This document shows, piece after piece, positions 1 through 5,542 of a stretch of DNA of 7,886 bases. Source of the stretch: an uncultured Angelakisella sp. (lineage in GTDB: Bacteria; Bacillota; Clostridia; Oscillospirales; Ruminococcaceae); NCBI GenBank assembly GCA_947564495.1, contig CANOCD010000045.1, forward strand, positions 1 through 7,886. Reading direction: 5' to 3'. The notes under the pieces are model-generated. The model was given only the letters and a program-made list of their open reading frames with translations. It searched no databases and had not been told where the DNA came from. How positions within the stretch are numbered: the stretch's first letter is position 1; every line of letters starts with the position of its first letter. A program made the position numbers and the translations under genes.

Positions 1-49
1 ACACCCTACATTCCCTTGCGGTTCTCTCGGCTTGTGCCTGGAGTCCTGC

Positions 50-1078
50 CTACTTCTTGTTCCGGCTCTTTCCGCCGCCGTTTGGAAGCTCCCGGCGACC
101 CGCCGCGTACTGCCCCGGGCAAATATCCATCACCGGCCGTACCGGCTGGATCAACGCCCTCTCATACTGACACACCCACTGTATCCCCCGGTCGATCCGG
201 CCCTCGCCGTTCCCCCCGTCTACCGTCTCCCCCGGCTTGATGGGCACATCGTTGTCATACAGATACTGCCCCACATTGTAAAGGTAGTTGGCCATGGGAT
301 TGGGGTCCAGCTCCCGGAAGTGGATCTGCACATCCGGCAGCCCCAAGGCGTACAGCCCCAGGGTATCCATGATCCGCTCCTCCGCCTCCCCGTCGCTGAC
401 ATTGAAGAACCTTGCGTTCACCCCGTACCACAGGAACCGGCTGTCCCCCTTCAGGGGATTATTCAGCGCCTGCTCCCGGGTCAGCAGTTTCCCCGCCGAG
501 GGGGTCCACACCGCCGTGCAGCCGGGATACAGCTCCAGGGCGGTCTCCAGCCAGGCGGTGAGCAGCCGGGCCCGCTCCAGGTAGGGCAGCCCCGAGGCCA
601 TGAAGTCGCTGCACATCACCATATATTTGCAGCTGTCCAGCAGCTCCGACCCGTCCTGGACGTCCCACAGCTGGCTCCTCTGGAAATCATCAATAGCCCC
701 CGGGTCAAAGTCGCTGGCCGGGGCGGTGAGGACCTGGGCGGGCACCTTGGCGTTGTCCTTGTACTCCACCAGCAGCCCCTTGGCCGCAAAGGAGTACAGC
801 CCGTCCGACTGCTGGGTCACCATGTCGATGTCACACCCCAGTTTCTCCCCCAGCTTTTGGGCGAACAGTTCCGGCTCGGGCCGCTCCGGCTTCTCCTGGA
901 ACAGCAGCATGAGCCAGATGAGTTTGTGGAAGTCCGGGGCCTCCTCTCCCCTGTCCTGCTGGAAGGTCTCCTGCTCCCCCTGGGGTTCCTCCCGGGGCTC
1001 CATCCTGGTCTCCTCCACGGTCGGGGCGGGCTCCGCCTCCTCCTTCTTTTTGCCGAAAATGCCGCTGAACAATCCCAT
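50..1078 (-). CDS. DUF4261-like protein of unknown function (distal paralogue)
   Basis: The product has 342 residues and no known function. It begins MGLFSGIFGKKK, followed by an acidic, Pro/Glu-rich linker to about residue 50, then a globular domain. I chose the ATG at 1078 because AGGAGG sits 8 nt upstream. The reading frame stays open to an ATG at 1117, but that would run through a terminator-like hairpin and lacks a ribosome binding site. The C-terminal third aligns by eye with the neighbouring gene at 1157-2014: a LxxLGLPDVQI segment, then NYLYNVGQYLYDNDVPI, then PGETV, against FLYDLCIYMLKSDVTI and DGETV in the neighbour. This marks the two as tandem paralogues. After GETV it diverges from the neighbour, lacks the EEKLPVTRSKG ending, and finishes in a basic tail. 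There is no signal peptide or membrane helix. It is the last gene seen in the nrd operon; the DUF4261 family call is from memory and moderate. Confidence 0.75.
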   Translation of the reverse strand: MGLFSGIFGKKKEEAEPAPTVEETRMEPREEPQGEQETFQQDRGEEAPDFHKLIWLMLLFQEKPERPEPELFAQKLGEKLGCDIDMVTQQSDGLYSFAAKGLLVEYKDNAKVPAQVLTAPASDFDPGAIDDFQRSQLWDVQDGSELLDSCKYMVMCSDFMASGLPYLERARLLTAWLETALELYPGCTAVWTPSAGKLLTREQALNNPLKGDSRFLWYGVNARFFNVSDGEAEERIMDTLGLYALGLPDVQIHFRELDPNPMANYLYNVGQYLYDNDVPIKPGETVDGGNGEGRIDRGIQWVCQYERALIQPVRPVMDICPGQYAAGRRELPNGGGKSRNKK

Positions 1079-1096
1079 ACCATTGTCCTCCTTACG

Positions 1097-1144
1097 TAAA
1101 AATAAGAATAAACCCAAGAAAAGCCATTGGGTTTTCCTGGGTTT
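1097..1144 (-). terminator. Hairpin between the two DUF4261-like genes, terminator-like
   Basis: On the minus strand, AAACCCAGGAAAA (1132-1144) can pair with TTTTCTTGGGTTT (1110-1122), giving a 13-bp stem with one G-U wobble and a 9-nt loop. It is followed by the T-rich but interrupted stretch 1097-1109. It starts 12 nt after the stop codon of the upstream gene. The stem is AT-rich and the T tract imperfect, so termination may be partial and would lower expression of the last gene. Confidence 0.5.
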
Positions 1145-1156
1145 TGTTCAATAGGA

Positions 1157-2014
1157 TCAAAAGGCGATCTTTAAGGTCATGCCGTCCAGGGCGGAACCCT
1201 TGGACCGGGTCACCGGCAGCTTTTCCTCCGCCGAGCGGCCCACCGTCTCCCCGTCCCGGATGGTCACGTCCGATTTCAGCATATAGATGCACAGGTCGTA
1301 GAGGAACTCCATGATCTCCCCCGGGGCATGGGCGCTGTCCAGGATCTCCATCTCCTCCCGGCCGAAGGCTTTGAGGCCGTAGGTGTAGCCGCAGCCCCCC
1401 TTCTTCCCCCGGTAAAGGCCGATGTACACCCAGTCCATCACCGGCAGGTCCCCGGCTTTCAGGTCCTGGGCCACTTTCAGGTAGAACTCCGGCTGGAACA
1501 CCGTGCCGCTGGTGTAGATGCCCAGCACCTCCGGCTGGTCCAGGGCGCTGGCCGCCAGGGCGGTGAACAGCTTGGCCGCTCCCACCGGGTCCTTTTCGTT
1601 CCCCAGCACCGAGATCAGAAGGTGGGCGGTATGGGTCTTGGTGACCTCCACCGCCTCCTTCCAGAAGTAGTTGGCGGCGGCGAAACGCTCCGCCTCTCCC
1701 CCGGGGACCGGGGCCTCCATGAGGGAATAGGCGCACATGACGCCGTTCACCCAGAACACCGCCATGTTTTCGTCCTCGTCCGACCCCGGGTCCTCCCCCG
1801 TGTCGTCAGGGGTGATGCCCCACTCCTCCCGGAGGGTCCGGAGGACGGCCTGTTTCTCCCATTTGGCCTCCTTCAGCAGCACGAAGCCGATGAAGCCGCC
1901 GGAGCGGTCCTTCTTCTCCTCGTTGCCGCCGGACTCCCCGGTCTTGGCGGTCTTGTTGCCCGCAGGGACCGGGTCCTTCTTCTTTTTGCCCAAGAGGTTG
2001 TCCAAAAATCCCAT
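1157..2014 (-). CDS. DUF4261-like protein of unknown function (proximal paralogue)
   Basis: The product has 285 residues. It starts MGFLDNLLGKKKK, a short amphipathic-basic lead similar to its paralogue, followed by a charged linker (about residues 13-38) and a globular domain that opens with GFIGFVLLKEAKW. The C-terminal block with DGETVGRSAEEKLPVTRSKG and DGMTLKIAF resembles the end of DUF4261 (Pfam PF14080) proteins as I remember them. The family has no established function. The ATG at 2014 is preceded by GAGG 8 nt upstream and lies only 15 nt after the nrdG stop, so it should be co-transcribed with nrdD and nrdG. There is no signal peptide, membrane helix or recognisable catalytic motif. 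Being in a reductase operon does not by itself show a role in nucleotide metabolism. Confidence 0.82.
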   Translation of the reverse strand: MGFLDNLLGKKKKDPVPAGNKTAKTGESGGNEEKKDRSGGFIGFVLLKEAKWEKQAVLRTLREEWGITPDDTGEDPGSDEDENMAVFWVNGVMCAYSLMEAPVPGGEAERFAAANYFWKEAVEVTKTHTAHLLISVLGNEKDPVGAAKLFTALAASALDQPEVLGIYTSGTVFQPEFYLKVAQDLKAGDLPVMDWVYIGLYRGKKGGCGYTYGLKAFGREEMEILDSAHAPGEIMEFLYDLCIYMLKSDVTIRDGETVGRSAEEKLPVTRSKGSALDGMTLKIAF

Positions 2015-2047
2015 TTTCCTGTCCTCGTTTCAGATCAGTTTTCCTGG
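2012..2047 (-). repeat. Leader repeat copy A, ahead of the proximal DUF4261-like gene
   Basis: This stretch and copy B (2658-2694) match at 28 of 36 aligned positions with one gap. The shared blocks are CCAGGAAA, TGATC, AAA, GAG, ACA, GG and the ATG itself. Copy A covers the last codons of nrdG (Pro-Gly-Lys-Leu-Ile-stop) and the ribosome binding site of the next gene. Confidence 0.5.
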
Positions 2048-2515
2048 ATTTTCAATGAGCCGCTGGTTGGCGCTCCCCCGGTACTGGAGGGTCAGGTCCC
2101 GCTCCTCCTCCCGATAGGGGCCGTCGATCAAAAGGTCGCAGAGGTCCAGAAGCTCCAGGATGGCAGGGCGGTCCCTGCCCAGTTCCACCAGCTGCTCCAG
2201 GGTGTAGCCGGAGTAGCAGACCACGTCCTTGCCCATGGCCTTCGCCCCCCGGGCGACGGCGCAGAGGGGCTCCGGCTGGCAGAAGGGCTCCCCGCCGGAA
2301 AAGGTCACCCCCTGGAGGAGGGGGTCCTCCCCGATCTCCCGGAGGAGACCGGAGACCTCCGCCACCCGTCCCCCCTGGAAGGGATGGGTCTGGGGGTTGT
2401 GGCAGCCGGGGCAGTGGTGGGGGCAGCCCTGGGTAAAGATGACATAGCGGAAACCGGGCCCGTCGACGATGGACTCCGGTTCGATACCGCTGATCCGCAG
2501 GAGGTCAGACCCCAT
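2030..2515 (-). CDS. nrdG: Anaerobic ribonucleoside-triphosphate reductase activating protein (radical SAM)
   Basis: The 161-residue product matches NrdG in length and motifs. This cytoplasmic activase uses a [4Fe-4S] cluster and S-adenosylmethionine to create the glycyl radical on the class III reductase. The cluster motif C-x3-C-x2-C is present as GCPHHCPGC (Cys31, Cys35, Cys38). It is preceded by the family-typical SIVDGPGFRYVIFTQ, and the SAM-binding GGEP occurs at residues 74-77. Near the C-terminus LLIDGPYREEERDLTLQYRGS also fits the family. The ATG at 2515 overlaps the end of the 51-residue ORF by 11 nt, with AAGGA about 11 nt upstream, so translation is probably coupled. In this operon its target glycine appears to lie on that small ORF rather than on the large NrdD chain. 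Confidence 0.95.
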   Translation of the reverse strand: MGSDLLRISGIEPESIVDGPGFRYVIFTQGCPHHCPGCHNPQTHPFQGGRVAEVSGLLREIGEDPLLQGVTFSGGEPFCQPEPLCAVARGAKAMGKDVVCYSGYTLEQLVELGRDRPAILELLDLCDLLIDGPYREEERDLTLQYRGSANQRLIENPGKLI

Positions 2516-2660
2516 GCTTCACACGGTCCTTTTCCTCCGCCCGCTTGGCGTTGTTGAAGCGGTCGGTGGTGCCGACCAGATAACCGGTGATGCGGCGGAT
2601 ACGCTCGAATTTGACGCCCTCGCCGATCCTTCCGGCGGATACAACAGTCTTGATGGTCAT
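2505..2660 (-). CDS. Split NrdD: stand-alone glycyl-radical domain, 51 aa
   Basis: This short ORF encodes the C-terminal glycyl-radical segment of a class III ribonucleotide reductase as a separate polypeptide. After a 16-residue lead (MTIKTVVSAGRIGEGV) it reads KFERIRRITGYLVG, then TTDRFNNAKRAEEKDRVKHGV. This corresponds to the radical loop and tail that normally close NrdD, including the conserved ending RVKH. The candidate radical residue is Gly26 in RITGYL. The large NrdD gene upstream stops before this region, so the two together make one complete enzyme. The ATG at 2660 has AAGGAG 10-11 nt upstream and lies 50 nt after the nrdD stop. The TGA at 2505-2507 lies inside the start of nrdG. 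A sequencing frameshift is unlikely because the ORF has its own start and leader, and the large chain has its own extra tail. The reading frame was translated codon by codon. Confidence 0.88.
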   Translation of the reverse strand: MTIKTVVSAGRIGEGVKFERIRRITGYLVGTTDRFNNAKRAEEKDRVKHGV

Positions 2661-2694
2661 GGTCCTTGTTCTCCTTTGTGATCAAATTTCCTGG
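2658..2694 (-). repeat. Leader repeat copy B, ahead of the glycyl-radical ORF
   Basis: This is the partner of copy A. In one frame it would read Pro-Gly-Asn-Leu-Ile, echoing the Pro-Gly-Lys-Leu-Ile end of nrdG. It is non-coding here and supplies the ribosome binding site of the 51-residue ORF. The similarity was found by eye and could be partly due to shared purine-rich initiation sequence. Confidence 0.5.
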
Positions 2695-2710
2695 GGCATA
2701 TCTTCAGATA

Positions 2711-5056
2711 TTATTCCAGTCCGACAAAGTGGGGCATATTGGGGAACTTCTTCCGCAGCTCCCGGAGCTTTTCCAGGGGGACCCCCTCCCCCTCCCGGCG
2801 GCCGCACCGGGGGCAGACCTCGTCGATGACCCCGGTGTACCCGCAGATGGGGTCCCGGTCCACCGGGTGGTTCACCGAGCCGTAGCCCACCCCGTTCTCC
2901 TTCATGCAGCGGATCACCGCCTCAAAGGCTTCGGGGTTCTTGCAGGTGTCCCCGTCCAGCTCCACGTAGCTGATGTGCCCGGCGTTGGTGAGGGCGTGGT
3001 AGGGGCCCTCCAGCTGGATCTTCCGGAACGCCTTGATGGGGTAGTACACCGGCACGTGGAAGGAATTGGTGTAGTAATCCCGGTCGGTGATGCCGGGGAT
3101 GAGGCCGAACACCTTGCGGTCGATGCGGACGAACCGCCCGGAAAGGCCCTCGGCGGGGGTGGCCAGCAGGGTGAAGTTAAGGCCGGTCTTTTCCGACTCG
3201 TCGTCCATGAGCTTTCTCATATGGCCGATGATCTCCAGGCCCAGCTTCTGGCTCTCCTCGCTTTCCCCGTGGTGCTTGCCGGTGAGGGCCACCAGCGTCT
3301 CGGCCAGGCCGATGAAGCCCACGCTGAGGGTGCCGTGCTTGATGACCTCCCCGATGGTGTCGTCCATCTCCAGGGTGTCCGAGTCGATCCACACCCCCTG
3401 GCCCATGAGGAAGGGGTAGTTGCGGCACTTTTTGGCCGCCTGGATCTTGAACCGGTGGAGGAGCTGGCGGACCACCAGGGCCACCCGCTCGTCCAGGATG
3501 CGGTAAAACTCGTCGATGTTCCCCTTGGCCTGGATGCCGATCCGGGGGAGGTTGATGGAGGTGAAGCTCAGGTTGCCCCGCCCGCAGGTGACCTCCCGGC
3601 TGGGGTCGTAGTGGTTGCCCATGACCCGGGTGCGGCAGCCCATATAGGAGACCTCGGTGTTGTAGTCCCCGGGGCGGTAATACTGGAGGTTGAAGGGGGC
3701 GTCCAGGAAGCTGAAGTTGGGGAAAAGCCGCTTGGCGGAGGTGCGGATGGCCAGCTGGAACAGGTCGTAGTTGGGGTCCTCCGGGTTGTAGCTGACCCCC
3801 TCCTTCACCTTGAAGATCTGCACCGGGAAGATGGGGGTCTCCCCGTTGCCCAGGCCGGCGTCGGTGGCCTCCAGGAGGTTGCGGACCACCATCCGGCCTT
3901 CGGGGGAGGTATCGGTGCCGTAGTTGATGGAGCTGAAGGGCACCTGGGCCCCCGCCCGGGAGTTCATGGTGTTCAGGTTGTGGACCAGGGCCTCCATGGC
4001 CTGGTAGGTGGCCTTGTCCGTCTCGGTGAGGGCCACCTCCACGGCGGCGTGGTGGGCGTCCAGACACTGGGTATCGGTGATGGACTGGTAGCCCCCGTCC
4101 TGCTGGTGCCGGGGGAGCCACCGGCAGAGGCGCATCCCGTACTCCCGCTCCTCCCCCATGGTCAGGTCCTCGGTGCCCAGGTGCTCCTTGATGGCCTCCA
4201 CCAGGGCCCTGCCGTCCGACTGGGACATCCCGAAGCGGAAGGCGAAGTAGTGGGCCAGGGCTTTGAAGTATTCCTTCCGGAAGGTCTTGCGGACCCCGGG
4301 GGCCATGGAGTAGTCGAAGTTGGGCACCGACTGGCCGCCGTGCATCTCGTTCTGGTTGGCCTGGATGGCGATGCAGCCCAGGGCGGAGTAGCTCTGGATG
4401 CTGTTGGGCTCCCGAAGGTAGCCGTGGCCGGTGGAGAAGCCGCCGTGGAACAGCTTTAAGAGGTCGATCTGGCAGCAGGTCTCGGTGAGCATGTAGAAGT
4501 CTTTGTCGTGGATGTGGATGTCCCCGTTGATGTGGGCGGCGGCGGCGTCCTTGGGGAGGATGTAGTTGTCGATAAAGTATTTGGAGCCTTCGGAGCCGTA
4601 TTTCAGCATGGTGCCCATGGCGGTGTCGGCATCGATGTTGGCGTTTTCCCGCTTGATGTCGGCGTCCTTGGCGTAGGCGAAGGTCAGCTCCTTGTAGATC
4701 TCCATCAGGTCGCCTTCCGACTGGCGGATCTTGGCGTGCTCGGCCCGGTAGAGGATGTAGGCTTTGGCGGTCCTGGCGAAGCCCTCCCGGATGAGGGTCT
4801 CCTCCACCAGGTCCTGGACCTGCTCCACCGTGGGGACCCGGCGGCCGGGGATGGCCTCCACCACGGCGGCGGTAAGGCCCTCCAGCTTCTTGGCGGAGAT
4901 CTTCTCCTCCGGCACCGCCACGCAGGCTTTGCGGATGGCCTCCTTGATCTTGGCGGCGTCAAAGGGGACCGTTTCCCCGTTGCGCTTCTTGATGGACTTT
5001 GGCGGCGCTTTTTTGGCCGCCGGGGCCTTGGCCGGCCTTTGGGTTTCCTTGGACAT
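2711..5056 (-). CDS. nrdD: Anaerobic (class III) ribonucleoside-triphosphate reductase, large chain lacking the glycyl-radical tail
   Basis: The 781-residue chain reduces ribonucleoside triphosphates to deoxy forms in anaerobic cells. A Lys/Ala/Pro-rich lead (1-20) precedes an ATP cone (about 18-110, with IKKRNGETVPFD and ILYRAEHAKIR), the allosteric site. The catalytic barrel includes HIHDKDFYMLTETCCQIDL (Cys194/Cys195), NEMHGGQS (236-243), YMGCRTRV (Cys474) and CGRGNLSFTSINLPR (Asn495). The 21-residue spacing from Cys474 to Asn495 equals that of Cys290 and Asn311 in phage T4 NrdD, which suggests a formate-dependent type. A zinc-site region follows (Cys738, Cys748, Cys751). The chain then ends within 30 residues, without the RxxGYL radical segment found in complete NrdD proteins. 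That segment is on the next ORF. The start at 5056 was chosen for GAGGAGG 8 nt upstream; the longer open frame to 5212 runs through the promoter and operators. Confidence 0.96.
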   Translation of the reverse strand: MSKETQRPAKAPAAKKAPPKSIKKRNGETVPFDAAKIKEAIRKACVAVPEEKISAKKLEGLTAAVVEAIPGRRVPTVEQVQDLVEETLIREGFARTAKAYILYRAEHAKIRQSEGDLMEIYKELTFAYAKDADIKRENANIDADTAMGTMLKYGSEGSKYFIDNYILPKDAAAAHINGDIHIHDKDFYMLTETCCQIDLLKLFHGGFSTGHGYLREPNSIQSYSALGCIAIQANQNEMHGGQSVPNFDYSMAPGVRKTFRKEYFKALAHYFAFRFGMSQSDGRALVEAIKEHLGTEDLTMGEEREYGMRLCRWLPRHQQDGGYQSITDTQCLDAHHAAVEVALTETDKATYQAMEALVHNLNTMNSRAGAQVPFSSINYGTDTSPEGRMVVRNLLEATDAGLGNGETPIFPVQIFKVKEGVSYNPEDPNYDLFQLAIRTSAKRLFPNFSFLDAPFNLQYYRPGDYNTEVSYMGCRTRVMGNHYDPSREVTCGRGNLSFTSINLPRIGIQAKGNIDEFYRILDERVALVVRQLLHRFKIQAAKKCRNYPFLMGQGVWIDSDTLEMDDTIGEVIKHGTLSVGFIGLAETLVALTGKHHGESEESQKLGLEIIGHMRKLMDDESEKTGLNFTLLATPAEGLSGRFVRIDRKVFGLIPGITDRDYYTNSFHVPVYYPIKAFRKIQLEGPYHALTNAGHISYVELDGDTCKNPEAFEAVIRCMKENGVGYGSVNHPVDRDPICGYTGVIDEVCPRCGRREGEGVPLEKLRELRKKFPNMPHFVGLE

Positions 5057-5089
5057 AAAAAAAGCCTCCTCGCAGGATAGGGGGTAAAC

Positions 5090-5104
5090 ACAACATCTAG
5101 TTGT
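5090..5104. promoter_or_regulatory. Putative NrdR box, promoter-distal
   Basis: The palindrome ACAAC-ATCTA-GTTGT resembles the tandem operators bound by NrdR, the ATP-cone repressor of ribonucleotide reductase genes. It lies downstream of the predicted -10 element, in the expected leader of nrdD. A second copy sharing its first nine bases lies 44 bp away, close to four helical turns. The assignment rests on resemblance to the remembered consensus and on the target gene. No nrdR gene is in the window. Confidence 0.6.
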
Positions 5105-5128
5105 CGACCCGTCGTTTTTGCTGGATAT

Positions 5129-5157
5129 ATAGTACAACATCTTGGGGGAAAAAGCAA
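5129..5157 (-). promoter_or_regulatory. Predicted sigma-70-type promoter for nrdD
   Basis: On the minus strand a -35-like TTGCTT (5152-5157) and a -10-like TACTAT (5129-5134) are separated by exactly 17 nt, with a following run of alternating T and A. Transcription would start near 5122, leaving a leader of about 65 nt before the nrdD ATG. One putative NrdR box fills the spacer and another lies just downstream of the start, an arrangement suited to repression. The region upstream (about 5160-5240) is clearly AT-richer than the surrounding genes. Confidence 0.6.
5134..5148. promoter_or_regulatory. Putative NrdR box within the promoter spacer
   Basis: ACAACATCTTGGGGG shares ACAACATCT with the other box but its second half-site is degenerate. 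It occupies the spacer between the predicted -35 and -10 elements of the nrdD promoter, so binding there would compete with RNA polymerase. It is weaker than the box at 5090-5104 when judged alone. The pairing and position are the main support. Confidence 0.5.
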
Positions 5158-5311
5158 GAGGGGAAATGACGGTTTTTGGGTCGAAATTTTTATGCTCTCT
5201 TATTTTGAACAAGTTTCTATCGCTTTTCCATCACTTTTCTGTGGTCTATCCTTTGGCGGGGCCCACATTGACGGGACAAGGGGCGGCGGGACGAAGTTGT
5301 TCCCCGGCTCC

Positions 5312-5508
5312 AAAAAAAATTGCGGCGGCCCGGGGCCGTGGCCTGTCCCCTACTAATGGTGGTGCTGGGACCTAGGTCCTGCCTGGAATCGGAGCTTCCC
5401 AGGAAACAAAAGGTGGAAAACCACCCTCTCCGGCCTGGAAGGGCGGTTCTCCACACCGGCGATACCCGGCAGTATTCCAGATCCACGGCCCGGAGAGCTT
5501 GTCCGTGG
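5312..5508 (-). ncRNA. Candidate structured RNA of about 190 nt, family not recognised
   Basis: On the minus strand this region can fold into a branched structure. A closing helix pairs GGGCCGTGG (5483-5491) with CCACGGCCC (5333-5341), 9 bp without mismatch. Next, CTGGAAT (5474-5480) pairs with ATTCCAG (5383-5389). Inside is a 15-bp hairpin (5413-5427 with 5440-5454). The 3' side carries the palindrome GGACCTAGGTCC (5368-5379), and GTCCC/GGGAC can also pair. A run of eight T (5319-5312) follows the closing helix. It starts about 35 nt after the kinase stop and precedes the nrdD promoter. I see no convincing promoter of its own. I could not match it to 6S, SRP, RNase P, tmRNA, T-box or cobalamin riboswitch signatures. 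It might instead be a long 3' untranslated region with terminators. Confidence 0.38.
5403..5454 (-). terminator. Strong hairpin followed by CTTTTGTTT, possible terminator of the peptidase-kinase operon
   Basis: On the minus strand GTGGAGAACCGCCCT (5440-5454) pairs with AGGGTGGTTTTCCAC (5413-5427), a 15-bp stem with two wobble pairs. The 12-nt loop can close further through TCC and GGA. CTTTTGTTT follows at once (about 5404-5412). It lies about 90 nt downstream of the kinase stop codon. It may act as the operon terminator, or be the apical hairpin of the larger structured RNA proposed for the same region. Confidence 0.42.
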
Positions 5509-5542
5509 TGGAACGCTCCCCGGCGGGCGGACCTCCCTCTAG

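Noticed and set aside
1079..1117. Upstream extension of the distal DUF4261-like protein to an ATG at 1117
   Set aside because: The extra residues are encoded by the hairpin and T-rich tract. The ATG at 1078 has AGGAGG at good spacing and gives an MGLFSGIFGKKK start like its paralogue.
2698..2711. Small inverted repeat ATATC-TTCA-GATAT at the nrdD stop codon
   Set aside because: It is only a 5-bp AT-rich stem with no T tract, too weak to call a terminator. It might at most affect mRNA processing between nrdD and the small ORF.
2835..2846. CGY in the C-terminal part of the large NrdD chain as the glycyl-radical motif
   Set aside because: It sits in DRDPICGYTGVI with CPRCG close behind, which is the zinc-site region. 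The true radical motif with the RVKH ending is on the following ORF.
2666..4459. A 597-codon open frame on the plus strand, and several other long plus-strand frames (32-1099, 1328-2557, 6515-7210)
   Set aside because: They lie opposite well-supported minus-strand genes, are rich in Val, Gly, Leu, His and Pro, and have no recognisable domains. They are by-products of strong GC bias at the third codon position.
5057..5212. Upstream extension of NrdD to an ATG at 5212
   Set aside because: It would put the predicted promoter and both NrdR-like boxes inside the coding region. The ATG at 5056 has a strong GAGGAGG site, and the extra 52 residues look unlike NrdD.
5180..5225. A second nrdD promoter (TTGTTC with a downstream TAAAAA-like element on the minus strand)
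   Set aside because: The spacing is about 14 nt and the -10 match is poor. The TTGCTT/TACTAT pair with 17 nt is clearly better.
5312..5508. 6S RNA, SRP RNA, RNase P RNA, tmRNA, T-box or cobalamin riboswitch
   Set aside because: None of their hallmark sequences is visible. There is no SRP helix 8 GGAAGnAGC core, no RNase P GAGGAAAGTCC, no T-box GGGTGGNACCGCG and no B12 box GCCACTG. The two sides of the central region are too unequal for a typical 6S bubble.
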